This document shows, piece after piece, positions 1 to 11,196 of a stretch of 64,000 bases of DNA. The notes under the pieces were generated by a model that was not told where the DNA came from, did no database searches, and saw only the letters and a list, made by a program, of their open reading frames with translations. Location: the NCBI RefSeq assembly GCF_000499845.2, contig NC_023751.2:37808309-37872308 (forward strand), given 5' to 3'. This DNA is from Phaseolus vulgaris. Lineage: Eukaryota > Streptophyta > Magnoliopsida > Fabales > Fabaceae. Position numbers and translations under genes: made by a program. How positions within the stretch are numbered: position 1 is the first letter of the stretch; each line of letters starts with the position of its first letter.

Positions 1-292
1 CCTTTGGGAATAGGAGATTTTCATTTGTTCAGCATGGCATGGATCCTGCATGATGGGTTTTTGAAAATTAAATAAAAAAGTTATCTTTCTACTTAATTCA
101 ACCTACCCAATTAGTTTTTGAGTAAATAAATAGTGTAACCACGAACCGTATAGAGAGTTTTTGCACAGTCAATCAATTAGAAATTGTTACAATACTTACC
201 TTAGAAGTTATGCATGAGTTTTTGATTTGATGACAAGTATGAAGAGTTTTACACTTATGGTTCGTAGAGATTAAACTCTTGTTTTATAAGCT

Positions 293-427
293 GCATGATT
301 CAATATTTTATTTCAAATGTTGTAGATTTTTCACAATTTGATGGTATAGGTTTTGTATTAACTATAAAACCTGTACCATCAAATTGTGAAATATCTACAA
401 CATTTGAAATAAAATATTGAATCATGC
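293..427. repeat. Near-perfect long inverted repeat in a PDH E1-alpha intron
   Basis: The two arms, about 293-357 and 364-427, are reverse complements over roughly 63 bases with about three mismatches, separated by a loop of under 10 bases. Both outer ends read GCATGATTC and its complement. The hairpin lies in the intron just upstream of the first PDH exon visible here and would be transcribed with that gene. It could be a foldback MITE or a source of a long hairpin RNA. No flanking target duplication was found. Confidence 0.85.
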
Positions 428-562
428 TTCTTTAAGGAAAGAAGAGACTTTTTATGCCTGCTATATCCAGTTAGCTTCAGATTCTGAAAAATATGTTTTT
501 GTTTTTTTGGAAATGAGTGTTTGAATTGAATTATTGTTTTTTGTTTGTATTGGTGTGTGCAG

Positions 563-2624
563 CTTATTACGAAAGAGGAGGGCTTGCTGCTCTACGAAGA
601 CATGACTTTAGGCAGGTTCTTTGAAGACATGTGTGCCCAGATGTATTATAGAGGCAAAATGTTTGGCTTTGTTCACTTGTACAATGGCCAAGAAGCTGTG
701 TCAACTGGCTTCATCAAGCTTCTCAAGAAAGAAGACTCGGTGGTGAGTACATACCGGGACCATGTTCATTCACTGAGTAAGGGGGTGCCAGCGCGTGCTG
801 TAATGAGTGAGCTCTTTGGGAAGGCCACGGGATGCTCCCGAGGTCAAGGTGGCTCTATGCATATGTTTTCAAAGGAACATAATGTGATCGGTGGGTTTGC
901 TTTCATTGCTGAAGGAATCCCTATTGCCACTGGGGCAGCATTTTCCAGCAAGTATAGAAGGGAGGTTTTGAAAGAGGCAGACTGTGATCATGTGACATTG
1001 GCATTTTTTGGAGATGGAACATGTAACAATGGACAGTTCTACGAATGCCTAAACATGGCAGCTTTATGGAAATTGCCTATTGTGTTTGTGGTGGAAAATA
1101 ATCTGTGGGCTATTGGGATGTCACATCTCAGGGCAACTTCCGATCCTCAAATATGGAAGAAAGGGCCAGCATTTGGAATGCCTGGGGTTCATGTTGATGG
1201 GATGGACGTTTTGAAGGTCAGGGAGGTGGCAAAGGAGGCTATTGAAAGAGCCAGACGAGGAGAAGGACCGACTTTAGTAGAATGTGAGACCTATAGATTT
1301 AGAGGACATTCATTGGCCGATCCTGATGAGCTTCGTGACCCTGGTGAGCGTTTATGTTATGCTTTCTTCTCTTAGAATGTACTTCAAATATGCTGTTAAT
1401 TTTTTAGTATATTATGTTGCATTTCCTTTGCACTTTTGTTGGTATCTTAAGTGGTACTGAACATAATACTTGTACATTTATTCTTCTGTAAGCTTTCTGT
1501 GCATTATCTCTGTAGTTTAGTTTTAGGACCAATTTTCTCTTGATGTTAGATGTTGAGAATGCAATTGATATTAAGATTAAGATCATGGATTTGGATCACT
1601 GCCAAACTTGTATGTTAAAGAAATTGAACTTGTATTTGTGCACTCTAAACCTGTGAATGGTGTAAAGATTTACACTTTATTGTTTGGATTTGAAATATGG
1701 CATAACTACATTATAAGCTGTACTTATACTACACTTTATTGATTTGTCTCTTTGAAAAGTAACTTCTCTTATCATTTTGATGGCAAGTGCAAAACATCAT
1801 GGTGCCTGATCAACAACATTCCTGTTGAAATATGGAAATGTAGTTTGATTAATATTTGTAAACAATTTTTATAAACTAAAGTTGTGGATGTTTTTTCCTA
1901 TAGTTTGATAATGTTTTTGCAAGGTATTATTTTCTTGCTATCAATGTGTTAAATAATGAGTTCATTTAACCGTGTGGACATAATTCAGATTACCCTGTGG
2001 TTATTGTTGCTCTTAATGACTATGTTAGCTGATAAAAGTAGCATATTTTATTCTTTTTTGAAACGTCCTGCTAAATCTTATAGTCTTTGTTTTCTATGCA
2101 TATTACATCAATAGTGTCACGTGATCTATGTAACCAACCTAACTAGTGGGATAATGTTTTATTATTGTTTTTATTCTTGTGGCAATAATATTATGATTAC
2201 CACAACCGTTTTTCTAATTTCAACAAGTCAGGATATTCATGCCATGATCAAAATAACTCACATCTTGCCGAAGTTTTCTTTGTCTTCTATTTGTGTCTGC
2301 CAAGTTCATGGTAATTATTCACCATCATCTGAATGTGCTTTGGCAGCTGAGAAGGCACATTATGCTGATAGGGATCCCATCTCTGCACTGAAGAAATACT
2401 TGATTGGGAACAAATTAGCCAGTGAACAAGAGTTGAAGGCCATAGAGAATAAGATTGATGAGGTTCTTGAGGAGGCAGTTGAGTTTGCAGATGAGAGCCC
2501 TCTTCCACCACGCAGCCAGCTTCTAGAGAATGTCTTTGCTGATCCAAAAGGTTTTGGAATTGGACCTGATGGCAAGTACAGATGCGAGGACCCAAAATTC
2601 ACTCAAGGCACTGCTCATGTCTAA
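563..2624 (+). CDS. PDH-E1 ALPHA: Pyruvate dehydrogenase E1 component subunit alpha, plastid type (3' part; first exon left of window)
   Basis: Alpha chain of the thiamine-diphosphate-dependent E1 of plastid pyruvate dehydrogenase, which decarboxylates pyruvate to feed acetyl-CoA to fatty acid synthesis. Two exons are visible: 563-1343 (acceptor AG at 561-562, donor GT at 1344) and 2347-2624 (acceptor AG at 2345-2346, stop TAA). They join inside an alanine codon (G/CT) and encode 352 residues. The TPP motif is present: GDGTCNNG, then the closing NN about 28 residues later in [10 protein letters not shown]. The phosphorylation-loop-like YRFRGHS and the C-terminal KGFGIGPDG block are conserved as in plant plastid E1-alpha. 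About 75 N-terminal residues including the transit peptide are missing, because bases 1-562 are intron. The plastid rather than mitochondrial assignment rests on recalled Arabidopsis similarity (At1g01090). Confidence 0.95.
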
Positions 2625-3530
2625 TGTTATCCAAGTCTGACATCTTAGTTTTCAGTTTTAGATTCATGTTCTTGTTCTTGTACTTTCTAGAAATCAAACA
2701 TTACGGTCCAAATGCCCTTCATAAAATATAGAGAGGATTTGTTTAGGTTGAAATTTTGTTTTTTCTTTCCTTATATTTGTTAGCATTCTTGGAACTAGTG
2801 TCAACAATGACAATTTCCAATCATTCCTTTTATTAGTCAGTTGTTGCAATTATAACAGCCATCTATTCTTCTTGTGGATTCCTTTAATTTTTCAAAATGA
2901 GTATCTTGTAGTGGACTCATGAATTCTATCTCCAAGGCATGTTCTCTCGGTATAGTCATGATTTATCCTTCACTCACTTTGTTATGATTGAGATGAAGTA
3001 AATTTGGTTAATGGTAGATATAATGTATTTTAATTTAATGTTGAATATTTGATTGAATTTGTATCACAGATTTTTGCACAGTAGTAAATTATTTTTAAAT
3101 TTTGTGACATGGAATTACTTAAGTAAATAATATAATACAATAAAATTTGTATTTACTAAAATACTTATAATTTTATATCCTTTAAACTAAACTTAGATCT
3201 CAATTTGTATTTAGGATATCAATTTTGAATTGCAATAAATTCTTCATATATTAACTTCGTTTTGATTATTTAAAGAGGCTAGAAGTGCAAACCACTCTAC
3301 ATATTTTCTTTTATTTTTTATGCAATCTATACACTTTCAACTCTGTAAAGCATCTCAAAAGTGTGGCTAATGCCACAACAAATAAATGTAGAGTCCTTTA
3401 TTATCGTGATTTCCTACTACCATCTCAATATTTTTCAAAATAAGATTCTCATTATTAAAGTTATTTCCTAATGCAATGAGATGATTTACAATATAAAATG
3501 AACCACAATAATCTGCAATGCAACGAAATA
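2625..3530. other. Gene-free stretch: PDH 3' UTR and AT-rich spacer
   Basis: This follows the PDH stop codon. The first 100-200 bases are likely 3' UTR (T-rich, ending near AATAAA-like and ATAAAATA signals). The rest is AT-rich with no open frame or repeat that I recognise. Confidence 0.5.
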
Positions 3531-3946
3531 ACAATTAATTACTCAAATAAATGCAACACTAGTATATTATGCAATGCAACGAAACGCAAGAAAAAGTTGT
3601 TTGGTGGAAATGAAATATTTAATGAGAAAACTTTACTAAACAAGCATGAACTAAGTCTCAAAATTGATTTACAAAATAAAAAATAAAAAAAATTCAAAAT
3701 TGGTAAGTGGCTATTCAGGAACAATGATCGTTTTACACAAGATGCTTTGATGTAGGCAGCCTCTCGGGTGGCAAATCTGAATACTCCTTTCTTATTCTTT
3801 TGCCTTTGAATCTCACAAAGCAAGTCGCATAATGAAACTGTATGTTAACTTACCAAACATCAAAAGTAGTAAGAATGAAGCTGTAATACTTATCATATGA
3901 AGATTGAAGTAGAAAAAAAAAGTAATGTGAAGAGACCATATAAACG
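3531..3946 (-). repeat. COG4 3' flank, also present at 13999-14302
   Basis: The sequence directly downstream of the COG4 stop codon, probably its 3' UTR, is found again in the same orientation about 10.4 kb away, just beyond the 3' end of the PPR gene. Shared stretches include the AAATAAATGCAAC, CAAGCATGAACTA, AAAGTGGCTATTCAG-like, CAAGTCGCATAATGAAACT and GTGAAGAGACCATATAAA blocks, with indels between them. Similarity stops a few bases before the COG4 stop codon. Confidence 0.8.
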
Positions 3947-3950
3947 GATA

Positions 3951-6900
3951 TTACAACTTCACAGCAGCTATTGCTTCTGGTTTAAAATCAACCCGCAGAC
4001 CCAATACACGTCTAACTTCTGCTGGAGTTAATCTCCAGGTCATAGGTCCAGAGTTCTCACCCCAGAAATCTAGAATCTCAGAAACCTTTTCTAAATTTAG
4101 AATTGTTGCCATTTGAGTAAGACGTGCAAACTTGTCCCTAACAGTTCTCTGTGTCATGACACTGAAATGACTTACCAAAGCTCTAGCATCTCGGTCCAGC
4201 TGAAGACCGCCTAGCTGACTAAATCTTTTCTGCATCATAATAACTTCTAGCCTTTTCACAATGAAATCAATAATCAAATGAACAAACGTGTCATAATTGT
4301 TAGTAGTCATTAGTGGCTGCAGCCATGCCACATTTGTCTCAACAGCATGGAGAAGTCTCTGAACCCATGGGTCATTCACCTCATTATCTGCATACTCAGC
4401 CTCTGAAAGCTCATAGCTAATTGGTCCAACGCTGTCTAATACTGGTCTTATTCTAGGTGTAATGGTTGACACAAGTTGTCCTATGCTAGCAGTCAAAGCT
4501 TGCTTGAAAGCATTGCTGCTATCTGCCAACTCAGTCAAACAAGATTTTACCTTTTCTCGATCAGCTGGTGCAGGAAAAACCTGTATGAAGTTATTCAGTC
4601 CGTTAATTCTGCAACTTTAAACTTGTATATTATATAGGCAAAGTAAACAGACATAAAATAAAGAATAACCTATAATTATAAACCAACAAAGGACAAATTG
4701 ACATAGCGCTATATAAATTGAGAAACAGTTCTTAAAATAAATAGTCTATAGCACTGTTCCAGCTACATTGCTTCATTTAAAAATGAAGGGAGGAGCAGTT
4801 GACAAATATGAAATATTCATTTAGCAAACTTGCACATCTGAAGAAACATCCAGTCTAAAATGGAAAATAGTTCATAGAGTGAAATCATCAATACTAAAAC
4901 TTTGAATTTCTAAACCATACTTTGATCGCATTTCTCTAATCAATCATCTCCATATCAATGTTAACAGAAGGATTGCTACAAATTTGACCATGTACTCATC
5001 ACAACATTCGGGGGAAACATGTGTATGTACATAGTTTATAGGGCAAAATCATTGCTACAATTTCTGAATTTCTAAATCATACTTCAAGTGCATTCTTCTA
5101 ATCAATTGTCTCCATGTTTGTTACAGAAAGGATTACTGCAAATTAATCTGTGGTTTTGAAGTTGCCAAAATGTCAATCTTGAGATTGGTTTATCCTATAC
5201 TGCTGTCTTTATATTTTTATCCAATATTTGTAAATATCACATAAAACTCAAAATCATGTTACAGAAATTCAGAACTACATCCTGCACAAATTAAATGACA
5301 CGATCTGCACACACACATTTTATGAATAATCCCTAACCCATGAATCTAAAATTACCTTATAATGGGACCCCAGGCACACAATGCATAAAGCAAGGGTGTG
5401 CCAACTGTACTTACTGCTAAAATTAACATCATAATTCAAAATTTAATGAATATAATCAGTGATATATAATTGTAAGGTACTAAAAATATACAACACTCAC
5501 CTCAGCACACTGTTCTTCAATTTCATGTTTTAGCTTCAGAACATACTCACAGCTAACATCCATATTATTCAAAGCTGTTGCAATTTCTGTCCCTGTCTTT
5601 TGCACACCAACGCCACCAAAGAACAACTTTGCACCAAGGTTAGGCTCTCTTATTTTTTGTTGCAAGGCTTCATGATATTCATTACCGAGCAAACTGTTGG
5701 CACCACTCAAAACGGCAACAACAGAACTAATATTGGAAGTGGATATTGCCCTCCGCAGGCAACTCTGCAATACATAAAACACATCATCCACCATAGAAGT
5801 GGTAAGGCTGTCAGGCACGTGTTCATCGATCCTTATTGCTTTCCTGACGTTCTCCAACATGAAAAATCCCTCCAAAATGACGTAAAAGCCGGTTAAATCT
5901 TGTGCAACCTTGCTGAAACTTCCACTCCGGAAAGCCCTGGTGGCACGAGGAAGCAACTCAGGGTCAACAGAAGTAAGCGCTTTGATCTTTGAAATCATGA
6001 ATTCGGTGTAATCCTCACCAAGCTGCATAAGGGAGAGAATCTCCTCCAAATATAACTCAACCTCTCGTGGGTCAGGACCCTCAGGACCTCCTCCAACAGC
6101 AAGCAAATTGGTGTTGTGTGCATTTATCTCAGAGGACAACTTAGCCAACTTCCTATACTCCATATACTTGTTTAAAATCACAGAACCACGAGAATCACAC
6201 TCCTCCTGAAGCTCACAGATTGCATACACAATACCATCCTCCCCACAAAGACCACTCAAGATCTCACTATTCTCCTCAATCGCCAACACAATGTCCTTAA
6301 ACAAATTGGTCAAACAACCAACAAAATTGACATTACGCTGATCCATAGTCTCTACCAACTGCTCAAACTCCATTCTTGACCTCATTGCAATCACCTTCTT
6401 CAAGTACCCAACATACACCTGCAATCCCTCCTCCTCCACACCCAGCGGGGTGAAGAGCCGAATGAACCTGAGCAATGATGGATCAAGGTTCAGGCATTGT
6501 GGCACAAGTTGTTTTCTTAACTGTTCTTAACATAATATCAAGTTCAATTCCTATGCACTCAATGCAAAAAATATATATAAACACTATCATCCAATCAGAA
6601 AAATCATGGTATGAATGAGTATTAAATTAACAAATCTGAAAGTGGACAGACTCATCAAATAAAACAATTTGCAATTGGATGACAGGAATCCAGCGAACAA
6701 AAGATGCATATACAGTTTACTCTTATATGTAATATATATGTATATATGTATATTCATTACTCTCATAATTTAAGATATAGAAAAAAAAAGAGTCAATCTA
6801 TTATACTCTTGTTCCCGCAACTTAAAATTTGAATATCCATGACTGAACCTGAGAATGGCGGGGTGGTCGCGCTGATCCACTGCGGCAGAGAGCTTCTTCC

Positions 6901-7477
6901 TTACAATTCCCTCCAACTGCTTCTTCGCTGCTAACAAGCGATCCCTCTGAAGCTGATCGGAGCCGGAATCCTTGTACTGCGCGTCGATCTGGAGGAACGT
7001 CTGCACGTAGCGCGCGGCCGACTCGTAGTCCTCTGCCTCGAGTGCACGGTGGACGCCTTCGAGGGAGTTGGCGCGCTCCACGATGGCGTCGATGCGGAGG
7101 AGCGTGTTGCGGACGCGCGACTGCGCCAGGTCAAGCTCGCGGACCTTGCGGCTGACCTGGTCAGCGAGGTCGGAGGTGGAAGCGACGTTGGAGAGCATGT
7201 AGTCGGCGTCGGAGTTGACGATGTCAAGGACGTCGGAAGAGCGCTGGAGCTGGAGGAGGTGACGGTCGAGGTCAGTGCGCTGCGAGAGAAGCTCGTCGAG
7301 TTCGACGTCGACGGCTCTCTGGTGAGCGATGCACTCGTGGAGGAGGCGCGTCATGGCACCGACGTCGGTGAGGGAACGGACGAATTCGACGGCCTCCGCC
7401 GTGCCGAAGTGAATTGAGCTGGCGACGGTTTCTTCGTCCGCCACATTATTCCCGTTTGCCTCAGGCGTAGTCCCCAT
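3951..7477 (-). CDS. COG4: Conserved oligomeric Golgi complex subunit 4
   Basis: Subunit of the COG tethering complex that guides retrograde vesicles to the Golgi and so maintains glycosylation enzymes. Three exons: 6849-7477, 5501-6467 and 3951-4580, with GT/AG borders. The joins reconstruct codons (AG/G = Arg at the first) and give 741 residues, close to the ~740 of plant COG4. The start is the ATG at 7475-7477; the frame upstream of it has only a GTG. The N-terminal ~200 residues are helical and coiled-coil like (DVELDELLSQRTDLDRHLLQ, RKVRELDLAQSRVRN). The middle and C-terminal blocks (YLKKVIAMRSRMEFE, KNFVHLIID-like, SEILDFWGENSG) fit the COG4 domain. Exon 1 is GC-rich compared with its neighbours. 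Expected to be a peripheral Golgi protein; no signal peptide or membrane segment. Confidence 0.93.
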
Positions 7478-7815
7478 TTTCCTCACACTTCAGATCTCAT
7501 CTCAAATCACTTCAACAACAAACTCACTCTTTTCTTAATTAAGCTACCATTTTTATTTTCTATTTTTATCATCAATTACTTAACTTTATGTATTTTTTTA
7601 TAATTTTTTTTCCTTTAAATTTCATCATAAGCTATTTAACATAGATACTCTTTTATTTATTTATCAGTAATTTTTGTTTTCAATGATTTTTTATTTATTT
7701 ATGATATTATATTTTGATAACAGTAATGTTTTAGAAAAGAAAAAGGTGTGACTTAAAACAAAGCACACCCATTTTCCTGAACTCAAGTGTTAGTGTAGCA
7801 CATCAGAGGCTAAAC
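7478..7815. promoter_or_regulatory. Divergent promoter region between COG4 and the RRM gene
   Basis: This 338-bp spacer separates the start codons of two diverging genes. It must hold both 5' UTRs and core promoters unless these extend into the coding regions. It is AT-rich with T runs; no clear TATA box or named motif stood out. Confidence 0.5.
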
Positions 7816-9221
7816 ATGGCACCTAATGCCACTTTCTTTCTCTCACTCACATCTTCTTCCTTACCCTTTCCCTTATTCAACCACAATCTCCATACCCAAT
7901 TCACATCTTCTCACAAACCATTCATTTCCTTTTCCAAGGCTACGACTTTCTCCTTCACCGCCTCGCCGGCCACGGTGGATAAAGCAAGGGTCGTTCACGG
8001 AGGAAAACATGCGGAGAAAGAAGCGTTCAAGCAACCAAGACCAACCGAAGTCTACATCTGCAACCTTCCCAGTAGCTGTGACGTACAGCATCTACTTCAC
8101 ATGTTCAACCCCCATGGAACCGTACTTTCTGCTCAGGTTTATCGATTCTTCCACTTTTTCATTGTTTAACATCAATTCTACTATACCCTCTCTTCTCTTC
8201 TCACTAAACTATTCAATTTAAAAGAAAAATCAGAGGTTGAAATCTTCTTTGCTCCATCCATTATCTTCATTTTCATTGTTAACTGGCTAGTTCCTATCTA
8301 AGTATAGTATAGATACTCATTAGTGACTATGTATGTGAATATGTATGTTTTAGTTTTTCTTTTGTAATAGATTTTTTTTAAAATTGTGATACAATTTGGG
8401 TTAGAATTGTCAAAAAATCAATATTTTTCAATTAGACATTTTACGAACACGTCTCCTACAAGTATCATCGTACATACAGTGTCTTGGTGACAGAAGAAGA
8501 AGCGTGTTCGAGCCTTGTAGATCATAACAAGGTAATGTGTTGATGGGGTGACTACACTTTTGCAGGTTTCCCGGAGTGAGGAGAGTGGTAAGAGTAGAGG
8601 GAGTGCTTATGTGACAATGGCATCTATTGACTCCGCAAAGAAAGCAATTGATGCATTGGACGCATCGGTTCGTGAGTGTGAAACTCGCTTCATGTATCTT
8701 TTTGCATAGTGTGTTGTGGCTATCTGTCTGAAAATGTGTTTTTGGTTCCTTTTTCACAACTGAAGGATGTTGGTGGGCGTGAAGTGCTGGTTAGATTTTC
8801 AGCTGAGATGAATCCCAAGAGGAGGGATCTTGACACAATGAATTCGTTACCCATTAGAACTATGTACTATGAAGGTCCTCATAAGTTGTATGTTGGGAAT
8901 CTTTCCAAGTTTACTGTGCCTGAAGACCTGAGAGAGGTTTTTGGCAGATTTGGTAATGTGACTAGTGTAAGGATGTTGCATGATATGAGACAAGGGAAAC
9001 AAAGGGTCTATGCGTTTGTCTCCTATCTTTCAGAGAGAGAGCGTGATGCAGCAATGTCTCTCCATGGAACGGTATATATATATGTGTGTGTTCTACCTTT
9101 GCTCTGCCACTTTTCATTGTTGTGCTTCTCATTCATGAGTTAGTCTCTGGTCTGATCTTTCTTGCAGGTGCTTTGTGGTCGAACACTGGTGATTCGAGAG
9201 CGTGTAAAGAGAGAAGAATAA
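7816..9221 (+). CDS. Chloroplast RNA-binding protein with two RRM domains
   Basis: Probably a plastid ribonucleoprotein acting in RNA processing or stability. Four exons: 7816-8136, 8566-8667, 8766-9071 and 9168-9221, all phase 0, giving 260 residues. The first ~60 residues are rich in Ser, Thr, Phe and Pro with few acids, as in a transit peptide. RRM1 has RNP2 VYICNL and RNP1 SRGSAYVTM; RRM2 has RNP2 LYVGNL and RNP1 QRVYAFVSY. The exon 2 donor is taken as TCG/GTTCGT rather than the nearby GTGAGT, because only the former keeps the frame into exon 3. Ends KREE. It resembles the 33-kDa ribonucleoprotein-like gene that in Arabidopsis sits next to PDH E1-alpha (At1g01080, from memory). Confidence 0.88.
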
Positions 9222-10407
9222 GATCTAACTGGATATTCAGATTTTGCCTAGTGATTGTTGCAATTTTGATTGTTTAGGAAGAACTTCCCCAGCTAGAATA
9301 TGTCAGCAAGTGGAGTAGATCTGCTGTCAAAAGTCCATCAAAATCTGGGTTTATTCCTTGTGTTTAAAATTTCAATCAGCAATATCTCTGTATATTTTGA
9401 TAGTTCAAAACATGATTTTTTGAGTGGAAAAAGTATTCAACTTAAGATCAAGAAATACAATGGCAGACCTGATAAGAAACTTATCTTTATTTTCACATAT
9501 CTGCAATTATTTAAACTCACTATGGCAAAATGAGAAAGATCACTGAGGCAACTCTTTACCACTGCTGTGCAGTTTTGAAACTAATTTCCAGGTATGTATC
9601 ATAGTTTGAGTTTTTAAAAAATAATGAATTTATCCTTTATAAAATTATGTTAGAATTGTCTTAGAATTGTCTGAAATTTCATAAATATTTTTTTAATTAA
9701 ACATTTTATGGATACGTGTCCTATGAGTGTTAATGTTCGCTATCGATGCGTGTGTTTAACAAAAACACATCATCTAAGAGACGTATCTTAACCTCATAAA
9801 TTTCTAGTCTCCAAATGGACAAAATATACTACAATCACATCTTGATATACAAAATAATTATAATGATAAAATTGTTTTCTTTATAACTTTCCAACTTAAT
9901 ATTAAACGAAACTTCACAAAATATAATCAAATTCATCTTTGAACATCATGACATGATAATTGTTAAACTTTATAGGCACGTAGAATTGAATCAGAAATTT
10001 TGTTCTTTTGTTCCCTAAATTGTCCATTGTTTTCAAGATAAAATCAGTACCTTTAGTTTTTTTTTCATTAGCAGTATTGCAGTTCTGTTTGTTTTTGTGA
10101 CTCTAATGTTCAGCTGCAACATAATTTTGAGCTTTCTGTTCTAAACTTACAATGCGTTTGCAAATTTTTATTAAAAAGTGTGATACTGTAAGAGGAATCG
10201 TATTTTACAAAATTTATTAAACAGGTTCTTCATCATTAGTAACAATCCATTACTCTGTTCTTATTTCGGTGCAACGAAGTGGCGGTTTTGTTGTTTTATC
10301 TTTTACACGTTATACCATGAGACTTATATGGGGTGCAATTAGTAATCATTAGGTGCAGGAAGCAAAAAGTTCTTCCTTAAGTAATAAATAGGCGGACAAT
10401 ATCATCA
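9222..10407. other. Gene-free stretch 3' of the RRM gene
   Basis: The first few hundred bases are probably 3' UTR of the RRM gene. The remainder is AT-rich with no supported gene. The short open frame at 9300-9533 has no recognisable domain and starts in the 3' flank, so it is not called. Confidence 0.5.
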
Positions 10408-10416
10408 CCTCAAAGG

Positions 10417-10989
10417 GATTGTTTCTTATTGTACTTCCATATGTTCTTCTCTCACCTTCATAAATTTTTGTATTTCAATCCTTATACAGTATTTTGAATA
10501 TGTAATACGAAAGTCTTTTTTCAGATTCGTAATTAGCTCTCAAATTATGTAATCCAAAAAGCCTTTTTTTCAGACGCGTGATTAGTTTCTAGATTACATA
10601 ATCCAGAAGTATAGTATTTTCTAATATGAAATTAGCTTTTGAATTATGTAATCTGAAAACCTTTTTTCAGATGCGTGATTAGTTTCCATATTATATAATC
10701 TAAAAAACCATTTTTTTAACAATATATTCTGAATTACATAATCCGGAAGTTATTTTCAAATTATATAATCCAAAATATAATTTATTAAAAATATATTTTG
10801 GATTACATAATCCGTAAGCTATTTTCGAATATATTAGATTCAGGATTATGTAATCCAAAATATATATAATTTTTTTAAATTGCTTCCGAATTTTATAAAT
10901 CTATGGGTGGCACAATAAAGATAAAAATGTGTTTTCACTTTTATATGGAGGTGACACAAGAACATGTGGAGGTGCAGGAAGAAGCAATC
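10417..10989. mobile_element. Mutator-type MITE with 9-bp target duplication
   Basis: Terminal inverted repeats of about 35 bases start GATTGTTTCTTATTGTAC on the left and, read from the right end inward on the other strand, GATTGCTTCTTCCTGCAC. Exact 9-bp duplications CCTCAAAGG flank it at 10408-10416 and 10990-10998. The body contains diverged short repeats of the type AATTATGTAATCC separated by T-runs. It has no coding capacity, so it is non-autonomous. It ends about 40 bases before the site II motifs of the downstream RRS1 gene. Related copies lie at 25695-26063 and probably within 26657-27490. Confidence 0.88.
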
Positions 10990-11036
10990 CCTCAAAGGTT
11001 CATCTTTTTTTTTCTTCTTTTTATTGTTGTTTGTGT

Positions 11037-11055
11037 TGGGCCTGTATATTGGGCC
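11037..11055 (+). promoter_or_regulatory. Paired site II motifs upstream of RRS1
   Basis: Two TGGGCC motifs, at 11037-11042 and 11050-11055, lie about 150 bases upstream of the RRS1 start codon. A telo-box-like AAACCCTTAA lies about 70 bases further on. In plants, tandem TGGGCY motifs with telo-boxes mark promoters of ribosomal and ribosome-biogenesis genes, which suits this gene. Confidence 0.65.
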
Positions 11056-11196
11056 TCGGTTTCATTTGTTCTTCATCCTCGCGCTGCAACACCACACAAC
11101 AGAAACACAACACAACATAAACAAACCCTTAAGCCGTTACCCACCTGCAATGCCGCTGAGGTTTGATATTGGTTTGATTTGTTGAAGTTGAAAGTG

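Noticed and set aside
7049..7417. Open frame antisense to COG4 exon 1
   Set aside because: It mirrors a GC-rich coding exon; no domain and no independent support.
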